From Pseudomonas sp. AFG_SD02_1510_Pfu_092 (GTDB taxonomy: Bacteria > Pseudomonadota > Gammaproteobacteria > Pseudomonadales > Pseudomonadaceae): 64,000 nucleotides of DNA. Positions within the stretch are counted from its first letter, which is position 1. Every line of letters starts with the position of its first letter. The stretch covers positions 1 to 64,000 of the forward strand of contig NZ_PUQD01000001.1 of NCBI RefSeq assembly GCF_003331055.1, read 5' to 3'. The notes under the pieces were generated by a model. It was not told the origin of the DNA, searched no databases, and saw only the letters and a list, made by a program, of their open reading frames with translations. The position numbers and the translations under genes were made by a program. This document shows, piece by piece, positions 36,853 to 45,742 of this stretch.

Positions 36853-36885
36853 GCCCCTCGCCGGGTCTCGCGGCAAGGGGCTTTT
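36853..36885 (+). terminator. Rho-independent terminator of cls
   Basis: GCCCCTCGCCG and CGGCAAGGGGC form the stem, followed by TTTTAG. It lies in the 46-base gap between the convergent cls and cfaB genes. Confidence 0.88.
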
Positions 36886-36891
36886 AGCAAC

Positions 36892-38076
36892 TCAGCGATA
36901 CAGGTCTTCGCGGGTCCAGGGCAGGTCATGGTGCCCATCGGCGTAAGGCTTCACCGCCAGAATCTGGTGCAGGTTGATCCAGCCTTTCTGGAAGGCATAA
37001 GCACAGCCGGCCAGGTACAGGCGCCAAATGCGCAAGGTCTTTTCCGGCACCAGTGCGGCCGCCTTGTGCAGCTGGTTTTCCAGATTCTCGCTCCAGTGAT
37101 GCAAGGTCTTGGCGTAGTGCAAACGCAGGCTTTCCACATCCACCACCTCAAGCCCTGCTTCACAGATACTGGCACTGATCATCGACAGGTGTGGCAGCTC
37201 GCCATGGGGGAACACGTAGCGGTCGATGAACTCACCAGCGCCACGCCCGACCGGGCGGCCGTCAACGTGCTTGGCGGTAATGCCGTGGTTCATCACCAGG
37301 CCGCCTTCTTTCACTGCCCCGAACAGCTTCTGGCAATACAGCGCCAGGTTGGCATGGCCGACATGCTCGAACATGCCAACGCTGACGACCTTGTCGAAGC
37401 GGCCGTCCTGGGGCAGGTCGCGATAATCGAGAATCTGCAGGTCGACCTTGTCGGCCAGGCCTTCCGCCTTGACGCGCTCGCGGCCGAGCTTGAGCTGTTC
37501 CTTGCTCAAGGTGATACCGAAGACCTTGGCGCCATATTCACGTGCAGCGAAACGCGCCAGCCCACCCCAGCCGCAGCCAACGTCGAGCAGGTAGTCACCG
37601 GCGTCCAGGCGCAGCTTGCGGCACAGGTGGTCGAACTTGTCCTGCTGTGCCTGATCGAGGGTGTTGTCCGGCTCGCGGAAGTAGGCGCACGAGTAGACCA
37701 TGTCCTGATCCAGCCACAGCTGGTAGAACGTGTTGGAAACATCGTAGTGGTAGGAAATGGCTTCGGCGTCGGTGCTCTTGTCATGGGCAAGCCGCTGCGG
37801 CAGCGTGTCTTGCTCATCGGCCAGCAGCGCTTCGCTCAACTCATCGCACACGCGGATGGCTTCACCGATATCGCCTTCCAGCTCCAGCTTGCCTTCGACG
37901 AACGCCGTGCCCAGCTGGTCCATGCTCGGGTGGCTCAACTGGCTGATCAGCTGCGGCTCCTTGACCAGGATGGTGACCTGCGGACTAGGGCCAAGATCGA
38001 AGTGGTTGCCGTCCCACAGTTTCAGCCGCAATGGCAGGTGCAAGCTCTGCAATGCCGGTGGAAGTTGCGCAAGCAT
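36892..38076 (-). CDS. cfaB: Cyclopropane-fatty-acyl-phospholipid synthase
   Basis: 394 residues. It transfers a methylene group from S-adenosylmethionine to double bonds of membrane phospholipids. An N-terminal lipid-binding part is followed by the SAM-dependent methyltransferase domain with LLDVGCGWGGLARFAA near residue 160 and the VGMFEHVGHANL stretch near 230. AGGAGGG precedes the ATG. P. putida makes most of its cyclopropane lipid with CfaB in stationary phase and under solvent stress; the symbol is based on synteny with cls and lpd as I recall them. Confidence 0.92.
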   Translation of the reverse strand: MLAQLPPALQSLHLPLRLKLWDGNHFDLGPSPQVTILVKEPQLISQLSHPSMDQLGTAFVEGKLELEGDIGEAIRVCDELSEALLADEQDTLPQRLAHDKSTDAEAISYHYDVSNTFYQLWLDQDMVYSCAYFREPDNTLDQAQQDKFDHLCRKLRLDAGDYLLDVGCGWGGLARFAAREYGAKVFGITLSKEQLKLGRERVKAEGLADKVDLQILDYRDLPQDGRFDKVVSVGMFEHVGHANLALYCQKLFGAVKEGGLVMNHGITAKHVDGRPVGRGAGEFIDRYVFPHGELPHLSMISASICEAGLEVVDVESLRLHYAKTLHHWSENLENQLHKAAALVPEKTLRIWRLYLAGCAYAFQKGWINLHQILAVKPYADGHHDLPWTREDLYR

Positions 38077-38209
38077 GAACGACCCTCCTGTCCGTATTTG
38101 GCCACGACGTCTGATATTACGAACGTCGCCGGAACAGAGTAGTTCATTCGTGGGATGTTTCCTCTAAACGCGACCATGGTCTAGAACCAACTGATCTTAT
38201 CCGCCCAGC

Positions 38210-38225
38210 AGATTGTATACAATCT
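38210..38225. promoter_or_regulatory. Perfect 16-bp palindrome upstream of lpd
   Basis: AGATTGTATACAATCT, fully symmetric, 59 bases before the lpd start. The TTGTATACAA core is the form bound by many GntR/FCD-type regulators. Which regulator acts here is not encoded nearby. Confidence 0.7.
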
Positions 38226-38283
38226 TCGCATCTCAGCTTAACCTTGTGCCCCTCTCGCACTTCTTCATCCTGGAGTTGAACCC

Positions 38284-39684
38284 ATGAAATCCTATGACGT
38301 GGTGATCATCGGCGGTGGCCCTGGCGGCTACAACGCTGCCATCCGTGCCGGCCAGCTGGGCCTGAGCGTAGCCTGCGTGGAAGGCCGCTCGACCTTGGGC
38401 GGCACTTGCCTGAATGTCGGCTGCATGCCATCCAAAGCGCTGCTGCATGCTTCCGAACTGTACGAAGCCGCCAGCGGTGACGAGTTCGCCCACCTCGGTA
38501 TCGAAGTGAAACCCACCCTCAACCTCGCCCAGATGATGAAACAGAAGGACGAGAGCGTGACCGGCCTGACCAAGGGCATCGAATACCTGTTCCGCAAGAA
38601 CAAGGTCGACTGGGTAAAGGGCTGGGGGCGCCTGGATGGCGTCGGCAAGGTCGTGGTCAAGGCTGAGGATGGCAGCGAGACCGCACTCCAGGCCAAGGAT
38701 ATCGTCATTGCCACCGGCTCCGAGCCCACGCCCCTGCCGGGCGTGACCATCGACAACCAGCGCATCATCGACTCGACCGGCGCGCTGTCGCTGCCGCAGG
38801 TGCCTAAGCACCTGGTGGTCATCGGCGCCGGCGTGATCGGCCTCGAGCTGGGTTCGGTATGGCGTCGCCTGGGCAGCCAGGTGACGGTCATCGAATACCT
38901 CGACCGCATCTGCCCGGGCACCGACGAAGAAACCGCCAAGACCCTGCAAAAGGCTTTGGCCAAGCAAGGCATGGCATTCAAGCTGGGCAGCAAGGTGACC
39001 CAGGCCAGCGCCAGCGCCGAGGGCGTCAGCCTGACCCTGGAGCCAGCCGCCGGCGGCACCGCCGAAACGCTACAAGCCGACTATGTACTGGTCGCCATCG
39101 GCCGCCGCCCCTATACCAAAGGGCTGAACCTGGAAAGCGTGGGCCTGGAAACCGACAAGCGCGGCATGCTCGGCAACGACCACCACCGCACCTCCGTGCC
39201 AGGTATCTGGGTGATCGGCGATGTAACCTCCGGCCCGATGTTGGCGCACAAAGCTGAAGATGAAGCCGTGGCCTGCATCGAACGCATCGCCGGCAAGCCC
39301 CACGAGGTCAACTACAACCTGATCCCGGGCGTCATCTACACCCGCCCGGAGCTGGCCACCGTGGGCAAGACCGAAGAGCAGCTCAAGGCCGAAGGGCGAG
39401 CCTATAAAGTCGGCAAGTTCCCCTTCACCGCCAACAGCCGCGCCAAGATCAACCACGAGACCGAAGGCTTCGCCAAGGTCATCGCCGATGCCGAAACCGA
39501 TGAAGTGCTGGGTGTGCACCTGGTCGGCCCGAGCGTCAGCGAGATGATTGGTGAGTTCTGCGTAGCCATGGAATTCTCGGCCTCGGCGGAAGACATCGCC
39601 CTCACCTGCCACCCCCACCCGACCCGCTCCGAGGCCTTGCGCCAGGCAGCGATGAACGTGGACGGGATGGCGATGCAGATCTGA
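38284..39684 (+). CDS. lpd: Dihydrolipoyl dehydrogenase (E3)
   Basis: A 466-residue flavoprotein that reoxidises the lipoyl groups of 2-oxoacid dehydrogenases with NAD+. The FAD loop GGGPGGYNAAIRAGQLG at residue 10, the redox pair GGTCLNVGCMPSKA near 40, the NAD loop VIGAGVIGLELGS near 180 and the C-terminal HPHPTRSEA base near 446 are complete. P. putida has several copies; this stand-alone one corresponds in position to the copy called lpd3. It is the last recognisably core gene before the accessory DNA. Confidence 0.95.
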   Translation: MKSYDVVIIGGGPGGYNAAIRAGQLGLSVACVEGRSTLGGTCLNVGCMPSKALLHASELYEAASGDEFAHLGIEVKPTLNLAQMMKQKDESVTGLTKGIEYLFRKNKVDWVKGWGRLDGVGKVVVKAEDGSETALQAKDIVIATGSEPTPLPGVTIDNQRIIDSTGALSLPQVPKHLVVIGAGVIGLELGSVWRRLGSQVTVIEYLDRICPGTDEETAKTLQKALAKQGMAFKLGSKVTQASASAEGVSLTLEPAAGGTAETLQADYVLVAIGRRPYTKGLNLESVGLETDKRGMLGNDHHRTSVPGIWVIGDVTSGPMLAHKAEDEAVACIERIAGKPHEVNYNLIPGVIYTRPELATVGKTEEQLKAEGRAYKVGKFPFTANSRAKINHETEGFAKVIADAETDEVLGVHLVGPSVSEMIGEFCVAMEFSASAEDIALTCHPHPTRSEALRQAAMNVDGMAMQI

Positions 39685-39794
39685 TGTGAAACAGCGCGGG
39701 GCCGGGTTGCAGCCCTTCGCGTGTCGGAAATGATGCCGCGACGACCTACCACAAGACAGCAATGAGCTTCTTGCGGTAGGCGCGGATTCTGACG

Positions 39795-40439
39795 CTAGAA
39801 TCTGTCGTAAAGCCATGGCTCCAAAGCCATTCGGGCTTTTTCGAACGCCCGAATAGCGCCTGCCTTGAGTAATGTCATGCCGACCTCGTCCAAACCATTA
39901 AGCAAGCAATGTTTACGAAACGGGTCGACATCAAACGGAATGCGGTTGCCTTGGTCGTCTACGATCTCTTGTTTCTCAAGGTCAATGCTGAGTTGAAAAC
40001 CTGGCAAGCGCTCGACTGCGCCGAACAACGCTTCGACAGTATCCTCGTCGAGCGCGATCGGTAGAATTCCGTTTTTGAAGCAGTTGCCATAAAAGATTTC
40101 AGCAAAACTCGGTGCAATGATCGCCCTGATTCCCCAGTCATGCAAAGCCCAAGGCGCATGTTCACGGCTGGAGCCACAACCAAAATTACCCCGAGTCAAC
40201 AAAACCCCAGCGCCTTCGAAGCGAGGCTGGTTCAGTGGAAAACTCAAGTTGAGTGGCCTTTTTGAGCAGTCCTGATAGGGTTCACCGTGGTCAAGATAAC
40301 GCCACTCATCAAACAGATGCTGGCCAAAACCACTGCGCTCGATAATCATCAGAAACTGCTTTGGCAGGATCGCATCAGTGTCCACATTGGCACGATCCAA
40401 CGGAACAACCTTACTTTTCAGGGAAGTGAATGGTTGCAT
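39795..40439 (-). CDS. LeuD-like small subunit of a (citraconate/isopropylmalate-type) hydro-lyase
   Basis: 214 residues of the aconitase swivel domain: [16 protein letters not shown] near residue 17, the [16 protein letters not shown] motif near 75 and [10 protein letters not shown] near 110. With LeuC it would hydrate or isomerise a C5-C7 dicarboxylate. The gene lies seven bases after the large-subunit gene and ends the cluster. Because it sits with a CoA-transferase, a lyase and a transporter rather than with leuA or leuB, leucine synthesis is unlikely to be its main job. Base composition is less GC-rich than the genes to the left. Confidence 0.88.
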   Translation of the reverse strand: MQPFTSLKSKVVPLDRANVDTDAILPKQFLMIIERSGFGQHLFDEWRYLDHGEPYQDCSKRPLNLSFPLNQPRFEGAGVLLTRGNFGCGSSREHAPWALHDWGIRAIIAPSFAEIFYGNCFKNGILPIALDEDTVEALFGAVERLPGFQLSIDLEKQEIVDDQGNRIPFDVDPFRKHCLLNGLDEVGMTLLKAGAIRAFEKARMALEPWLYDRF

Positions 40440-40446
40440 AGCGGGC

Positions 40447-41850
40447 CTATACCTCTCCAATATCGACAAAGTGACCAGCGATTGCTGCAGCAGCTGCCAT
40501 TGCCGGGCTGACAAGATGAGTGCGCCCACCAGGGCCCTGACGCCCTTCGAAGTTTCGATTCGAGGTCGACGCACAACGTTCGCCAGCGGTAAGCCTGTCC
40601 TCGTTCATGCCCAGGCACATGGAGCATCCGGCGTCCCGCCATTCAAAGCCGGCATCGATGAAGATGCGATCCAGTTTTTCCGACTCGGCCTGCTTTTTGA
40701 TCAAGCCAGAGCCAGGAACGACTAGCGCCTGCTTGATAGTTGGAGCTACCTTTTTTCCTGCGACAACGGACGCCGCTAGACGAAGATCTTCGATCCTCGA
40801 GTTGGTACACGAGCCAATGAAGACTTTATCGAGAAAGATGTCTTTGATTGCCGTAGCCGGCGCCAAATCCATGTACTTCAAGGCGCGTTCAATACTTTGT
40901 CGTTTGACCGGATCAGGTTCATCCTGCGGGGATGGCACACATCCGTCGATGTCCACGACCATTTCCGGAGAAGTGCCCCACGTGACATGCGGTCTGATAG
41001 AACTCGCATCCATGCGGACTTCTGCGTCGAACACCGCCCCGGCATCACTGCAGAGGGTACGCCAATAGCGTTCGGCGTCATTCCACCGCTGCCCCGTCGG
41101 TGCCATCGGCTTAACTCGGATGTAAGCCGCTGTCGTATCGTCGAATGCCACCATGGCACAACGCGCGCCTGCCTCGATTGCCAGGTTGCAAAGTGTCATG
41201 CGGGCTTCCATCGTCATGCGCTCGACCGTGGAACCTGCGAACTCAATGGCATACCCCGTCGCGCCGGCGGTACCAATTCGCCCGATCAGTGCCAAGGCGA
41301 GATCCTTCGACGTTATGTAGGGATCAAGCTCGCCATCGATGGCGATACGCATGGTTTTGAGCTTTTTCATCGAAAGGCATTGGGTTGCCAGAACGTGCTC
41401 GATTTCCGACGTACCAATTCCAAAAGCGAGTGCAGCAAAGGCACCATGGGTCGTTGTGTGAGAGTCGCCGCACACGATCGACATGCCAGGAAGGGTGAGC
41501 CCTTGTTCAGGGCCTATCACATGGAGGATACCTTGACGATGATCGTCCATACCGAAAAGCGTCAGGTTGAATTCTGCGCAGTTTCGCTCGAGCGCATGGA
41601 CTTGACGGCGAGCAATATCGTCCGTAATGCCTTTAGGCCGATCCTTGGTCGGAACGTTATGATCAGCAGTGGCCAACACAGAATCTACACGCCATGGACT
41701 GAGCCCATTCATTCGCAGGGCATCGAACGCCTGCGGACTGGTCACTTCATTGATCAATTGCAAATCGATGTATAGCAGAGTTTGGCCATCATCTGTTTCA
41801 AGAACCGCATGACGACGCCAGAGTTTCTCAAAGAGGGTAATCGGGTTCAT
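40447..41850 (-). CDS. LeuC-like large subunit of an iron-sulfur hydro-lyase
   Basis: 467 residues. The [4Fe-4S] cysteines are C348 in FIGSCTNSR and C409/C412 in [13 protein letters not shown]. The substrate region [20 protein letters not shown] near residue 126 is normal for 3-isopropylmalate dehydratase, citraconate hydratase and dimethylmaleate hydratase. These activities cannot be told apart by eye. The start is at 41850 with no strong ribosome-binding site. It lies 243 bases downstream of the MFS gene, with a long-stem inverted repeat between. Confidence 0.9.
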   Translation of the reverse strand: MNPITLFEKLWRRHAVLETDDGQTLLYIDLQLINEVTSPQAFDALRMNGLSPWRVDSVLATADHNVPTKDRPKGITDDIARRQVHALERNCAEFNLTLFGMDDHRQGILHVIGPEQGLTLPGMSIVCGDSHTTTHGAFAALAFGIGTSEIEHVLATQCLSMKKLKTMRIAIDGELDPYITSKDLALALIGRIGTAGATGYAIEFAGSTVERMTMEARMTLCNLAIEAGARCAMVAFDDTTAAYIRVKPMAPTGQRWNDAERYWRTLCSDAGAVFDAEVRMDASSIRPHVTWGTSPEMVVDIDGCVPSPQDEPDPVKRQSIERALKYMDLAPATAIKDIFLDKVFIGSCTNSRIEDLRLAASVVAGKKVAPTIKQALVVPGSGLIKKQAESEKLDRIFIDAGFEWRDAGCSMCLGMNEDRLTAGERCASTSNRNFEGRQGPGGRTHLVSPAMAAAAAIAGHFVDIGEV

Positions 41851-41879
41851 TATACTTCTCTTATTTAGGGCCAGCGAAC

Positions 41880-41928
41880 CCGGCTCCGCCTTTGACCCTG
41901 CATTGTGGGGGAGGCAAAACGGAGCCGG
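41880..41928. repeat. Inverted repeat in the MFS-leuC gap
   Basis: CCGGCTCCG (41880-41888) and CGGAGCCGG (41920-41928) are perfect inverted copies around 31 bases. There is no T-run, so a processed RNA hairpin or an operator is as likely as a terminator. The remaining 165 bases of the gap show nothing else I can name. Confidence 0.5.
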
Positions 41929-42093
41929 ATACGCGGACGCTGGGAGTACCGATAGGCGCACGCGTCTACAGAGACACCGTATCCAATAAGTACTTGATGC
42001 ACGTTTGACGTTACGGAACTCCGAGTTTCTAACTAAGCTTCCGCAACACTGGACTTGCAGGCCAAGCCCAGCAATCGCAACATTAAGAAATCA

Positions 42094-43425
42094 TCACTTC
42101 TTATCCAAAGTCCTCAAGCTCTCAGGCAAGGCCCAGATCAAGAGCGCAGCTGCAATCAGACAAGTAGTCCCAATCAGATAAAGCGCCGGGGTCGTGCTGC
42201 CGGTAACGTCTTTAATAAAGCCAACCATTACAGGGCTAACAATGCCGCCTACCTGCCCCATCGTGTTGATCAGCGCAATTCCCGCAGCAGCTCCGGCGCC
42301 TGCCCCAGCAAGCAGTTTTGGTGGGAGTGACCAGAAAGTTGGAATGGAGGCGATGATGCCTGCGCCCAAAAGTGCTAGCGACAGGGTGAGATAAAGCACG
42401 TGCGCCTCAAAAATCCCCGCGCTGAAGAAGCCAATCGAGCCGATGACAACCAAGCCGCATACGAATTTTCTTCGCTCACCCGTAGCGTCAGACAAACGTC
42501 CAACCAGCACCATGCTGATAGCACCACACACGTAAGGCACAGCGGTCAGCAACCCAATGATCGTCGCACTTTCGATGCCAGCGCTACGGATGAGCTGCGG
42601 TGCCCAAAAATTCAGACCGTAAGACGCTACTTGGATCAGGAAGTAGATAAACGCCAGCATCAGGAAGCCTGGAAGGCGCAGTGCCGTCAGCAGAGACCCT
42701 TCATGCTTGTTCATTTCATGGCTGGCAATCCGGCTAGCAAGATAGGACTTCTCATCGGAACTCAACCAGTTGGCGTCACTGATGCGGTCTTTCAATGTAA
42801 ACAGCACGACCAGGCCAAGTGCGATACAGGGAAGCCCACCTAACAGGAACAACCAGTGCCAGCCACGCATCTCGAAAAGCCCGTCCATATGGCCTAATAC
42901 CAAGCCGGAAACCGGGGCTCCGATAAGGCCTGCAAAGGCAGACGCCAAGAACAGCATGGATGTGATACGGCCTCGATAGTGCTGGGGGAACCAAAGAGTA
43001 AGGTAATAAAGTACCCCTGGCGCAAAGCCGGCCTCCATGGCACCGATCAGGAAGCGCAAGACATAAAATTGCCACTCTGCTGTCACGAACACCATGAGTG
43101 CGGTAGCAAGGCCCCAGGACATCATGATCCGGGCGATCCACCGCCTGGCCCCGACCTTGTACAGCATCATGTTGCTCGGCACTTCGAACAGCACATAACC
43201 GACAACAAACAGGCCAGCGCCGAGTCCGTAGGCTGTATCACTGAGGCTGAGATCCGCCTGTAGTTGAAACTTCGCGAAACTGATGTTGATTCGGTCAAAA
43301 AATGCGAAGAGATAGCAAATCATAATCAGCGGCATCAGCCGCCATGCCACTTTCGATATCAGTTTCTTTTCGTCGATGGAAGTGGCGGCAATGCCGTCGC
43401 CAGGCGCGGAAACAGAAATAGACAT
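42094..43425 (-). CDS. MFS transporter, anion:cation symporter (ACS) type
   Basis: 443 residues and 12 hydrophobic segments. The ACS pattern is seen in YLFAFFDRINISFAKFQLQADL near residue 40 and RFLIGAMEAGFAPGVLYYLTLWFP near 120. ACS members import tartrate, phthalates, glucarate and other organic anions. Its place between the lyase/CoA-transferase genes and leuCD makes it the likely importer for the pathway substrate. All genes of the cluster point the same way. Confidence 0.9.
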   Translation of the reverse strand: MSISVSAPGDGIAATSIDEKKLISKVAWRLMPLIMICYLFAFFDRINISFAKFQLQADLSLSDTAYGLGAGLFVVGYVLFEVPSNMMLYKVGARRWIARIMMSWGLATALMVFVTAEWQFYVLRFLIGAMEAGFAPGVLYYLTLWFPQHYRGRITSMLFLASAFAGLIGAPVSGLVLGHMDGLFEMRGWHWLFLLGGLPCIALGLVVLFTLKDRISDANWLSSDEKSYLASRIASHEMNKHEGSLLTALRLPGFLMLAFIYFLIQVASYGLNFWAPQLIRSAGIESATIIGLLTAVPYVCGAISMVLVGRLSDATGERRKFVCGLVVIGSIGFFSAGIFEAHVLYLTLSLALLGAGIIASIPTFWSLPPKLLAGAGAGAAAGIALINTMGQVGGIVSPVMVGFIKDVTGSTTPALYLIGTTCLIAAALLIWALPESLRTLDKK

Positions 43426-43510
43426 TTAGGTTTCTCCAGGTGAGCTTTCTTGAGGGAAGCTCTAATTGTTTTTGTTTTCTGGCTTGCGACGTTGGTCGCT
43501 TTGTCAGGTA

Positions 43511-44446
43511 TCAGCCATTGCCTAGAGGTAACGGATGAAGGTCACAATTACGGCCTGCTTTCGCCACTTGCCCCGGCATCTCATGCCCCAGCAAGGCGGG
43601 CAGCGAGCGAGACAACGTGAGCAAATGCGGAAGATTTATTCCTGTGTCGATCCCGACCTCTTCGCAAAGATTGACCAGGTCTTCCGTGCAGATGTTGCCC
43701 GAGGCACCAGGCGCGAAAGGACAGCCACCCAGCCCACCCAGCGAAGCATCGAACCGGCGGGCGCCAGCCTCGTATGCAGCCAATACATTGCTCAGACCGA
43801 GGCCTCGGGTATTGTGAAAGTGCAAGGTCAGCTGCGCGGCGGGAAGTTGGGTCAACACGCGTTTAACCAGATGGTAGACCTGGCGTGGATTCGCCATACC
43901 GGTGGTGTCCGCCAGCGTAATACCTTGCATCCCGAGCGCTTGATACGCATCAACCAAGCGCATGACGACATCTTCATCAATGCGGCCTTCGAAAGGGCAA
44001 CCAAACGTCGTGGCCACAGTGCCGTTCAGGCTGACGGAGCTGCCACGGACGAGCGAAACCACCTCATCGAATGCAACGAGTGACTGCTCTCGGGTCATAC
44101 GCATATTGGCTTTATTGTGGCTTTGGCTAGCTGACAACACCAGGTTCAACTCGTCAGCCTTGGACTCCAAGGCCCGCTGGGCACCTTTCAGATTCGGTAC
44201 AAGCGCCACATAAACCACACCCGGCCGACGCTCAATTCCCTGAAATACTGCTTCGCCATCGCGCAGGGCAGGAATTGCCTTCGGCGATACGAACGACCCG
44301 GCCTCAATCCGACTGAAGCCGCCCAAGGACAGCTCGTTGATGAGCTTGATCTTGTCTGCCGTCTCGACCCAGACCGGTTCGATCTGCAGGCCGTCACGAG
44401 GCGACACCTCTTGGACGATGAGGCGTTGAGAGTAGTCGGTGATCAT
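43511..44446 (-). CDS. HMG-CoA lyase family protein, candidate (R)-citramalyl-CoA lyase
   Basis: 311 residues. The DRE-TIM barrel active site is whole: R17-D18 in SPRDGLQ, H209 and H211 in LHFHNTRG, and C242 in GGLGGCPFAPGASGN. Members cleave 3-hydroxyacyl-CoAs such as HMG-CoA or citramalyl-CoA. The start codon overlaps the CoA-transferase stop by four bases (ATGA), so the two are translated together. Known (R)-citramalyl-CoA lyase of Chloroflexus belongs to this family and is also paired with a class III CoA-transferase, which supports the citramalate reading. Confidence 0.88.
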   Translation of the reverse strand: MITDYSQRLIVQEVSPRDGLQIEPVWVETADKIKLINELSLGGFSRIEAGSFVSPKAIPALRDGEAVFQGIERRPGVVYVALVPNLKGAQRALESKADELNLVLSASQSHNKANMRMTREQSLVAFDEVVSLVRGSSVSLNGTVATTFGCPFEGRIDEDVVMRLVDAYQALGMQGITLADTTGMANPRQVYHLVKRVLTQLPAAQLTLHFHNTRGLGLSNVLAAYEAGARRFDASLGGLGGCPFAPGASGNICTEDLVNLCEEVGIDTGINLPHLLTLSRSLPALLGHEMPGQVAKAGRNCDLHPLPLGNG

Positions 44447-45633
44447 TGCACGACCCCCTCATCCTTCAGGCGTTGGATCGTTTCGTCAGGCAACCCCAAG
44501 TCACCGAGAACAGAATGCGTATGCTGACCAAGGCTTGGCCCCTGCCAATTGACACAGCCTGGCGTGTCCGACAGTTTCGGTACGATCCCCGGCATTTTCA
44601 CTGTAGTTCCGTCGGGCAGCGTCGCATTCAGGATCATGTCGCGCGCCTGATAGTGCGGGTCGGCCACGATGTCTGCTACGGAGTAGATGCGCCCGGCTGG
44701 AACCTCAGCTTTTTCCAAGGCTTCAAGCACCGCATCGATCGGCAGCTTGGAACTCCACTGGGTGATTGCCTCATCCAGCAGCTCGCACTGGGCCGCTCGA
44801 CCATCGTTGTGCTCAAACGCCGGGTCATTCGCCAGGTCTGGTCGACCAATCGTAATCATCAAGCGCTTGTAAATCGGATCGCTGTTACCGGCGATGACAA
44901 CATACCCTTTGTCTGCCGTCGGGTAGGTGTTGGAGGGCGCGATACCTGGCAATGCACCACCGCTACGTTCACGAACATGGCCAAGCATGTCGTATTCAGG
45001 TACCAAGCTTTCCATGACGTTGAAAACGCTCTCTGCGAGCGACACATCAACTACCTGTCCGTCACCTTGACCTGTCTTGACACGCAATACGGACATAAGC
45101 GCACCAATTACGGCGTGCATGGAGGCCAGCGAGTCACCCAAGCTTACGCCGACGCGGGCTGGGGGTATGCCGGGAGTACCGGTGGTATAGCGGATACCTC
45201 CCATGGCTTCACCGATGGCACCAAAGCCGGGTCGATCTCGGTAAGGGCCCGACTGACCGTAACCTGAGATTCGCACCAACGTCAGTTTTGGATTCAACGC
45301 GTGGAGTACATCCCAGCCGAGGCCCAGTTTCTCCAGTGCACCGGGGCGCAGGTTCTCGATCAGAACATCAGCGCTTTCAACCAGCTGCTTGACGATGTCA
45401 ATGCCAAACGCTGACTTCAGGTTCAATGCAATCGACTTTTTGTTCCTAGATTGCAGGTACCACCACAGCGACGTCCCTTCGTGCAGTTTTCGCCATTTAC
45501 GAAGAGGGTCTCCCTGCCCCAAGGATTCGATCTTGATTACCTCGGCGCCGAATTCAGCCAGCATGCGGGCAGCAAACGGTGCAGCGATAAGCGTACCGAT
45601 CTCGATCACCCGAAGTCCGTTGAGAGCAGTCAT
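44443..45633 (-). CDS. Class III (CaiB/BaiF) CoA-transferase
   Basis: 396 residues. It moves CoA between carboxylates, here probably from succinyl-CoA to the pathway acid. The catalytic aspartate is D167 in VSLGDSLA; the entry VIEIGTLIAAPFAARMLAEFGA near residue 10 and LIENLRPGALEKLGLGWD near 92 are typical. It is the first structural gene after the regulator. An 8-bp inverted repeat, TGGTGCAA...TTGCACCA, abuts the start codon. Confidence 0.92.
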   Translation of the reverse strand: MTALNGLRVIEIGTLIAAPFAARMLAEFGAEVIKIESLGQGDPLRKWRKLHEGTSLWWYLQSRNKKSIALNLKSAFGIDIVKQLVESADVLIENLRPGALEKLGLGWDVLHALNPKLTLVRISGYGQSGPYRDRPGFGAIGEAMGGIRYTTGTPGIPPARVGVSLGDSLASMHAVIGALMSVLRVKTGQGDGQVVDVSLAESVFNVMESLVPEYDMLGHVRERSGGALPGIAPSNTYPTADKGYVVIAGNSDPIYKRLMITIGRPDLANDPAFEHNDGRAAQCELLDEAITQWSSKLPIDAVLEALEKAEVPAGRIYSVADIVADPHYQARDMILNATLPDGTTVKMPGIVPKLSDTPGCVNWQGPSLGQHTHSVLGDLGLPDETIQRLKDEGVVQ

Positions 45634-45666
45634 GGTGCAACCTCGTGTTTCTTGGAATTTGCACCA
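45633..45666. promoter_or_regulatory. Inverted repeat at the CoA-transferase start, candidate operator
   Basis: TGGTGCAA (45633-45640) and TTGCACCA (45659-45666) are perfect inverted copies with an 18-base spacer. The first copy overlaps the start codon. Next to the lysR stop lies another perfect stem, CTTCGCG-AAA-CGCGAAG (45717-45733). Confidence 0.55.
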
Positions 45667-45742
45667 AGCGTATTTGAGGGCACCGCCCCGCTACCAACCG
45701 TAAATCGGCAATAGCCCTTCGCGAAACGCGAAGACCGCGCAG

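Noticed and set aside
39685..39794. tRNA gene or attachment site at the left border of the accessory DNA
   Set aside because: No tRNA-like sequence, direct repeat or integrase was seen at the border; the way the cluster arrived is not visible.
39829..39854. Hairpin ATTCGGGC...GCCCGAAT as a terminator
   Set aside because: It lies inside the leuD coding end and has no T-run outside the loop; probably a chance coding palindrome.
39795..41850. Leucine biosynthesis leuCD
   Set aside because: No leuA or leuB nearby, and the neighbours are catabolic (CoA-transferase, lyase, importer). A biosynthetic side role cannot be excluded.
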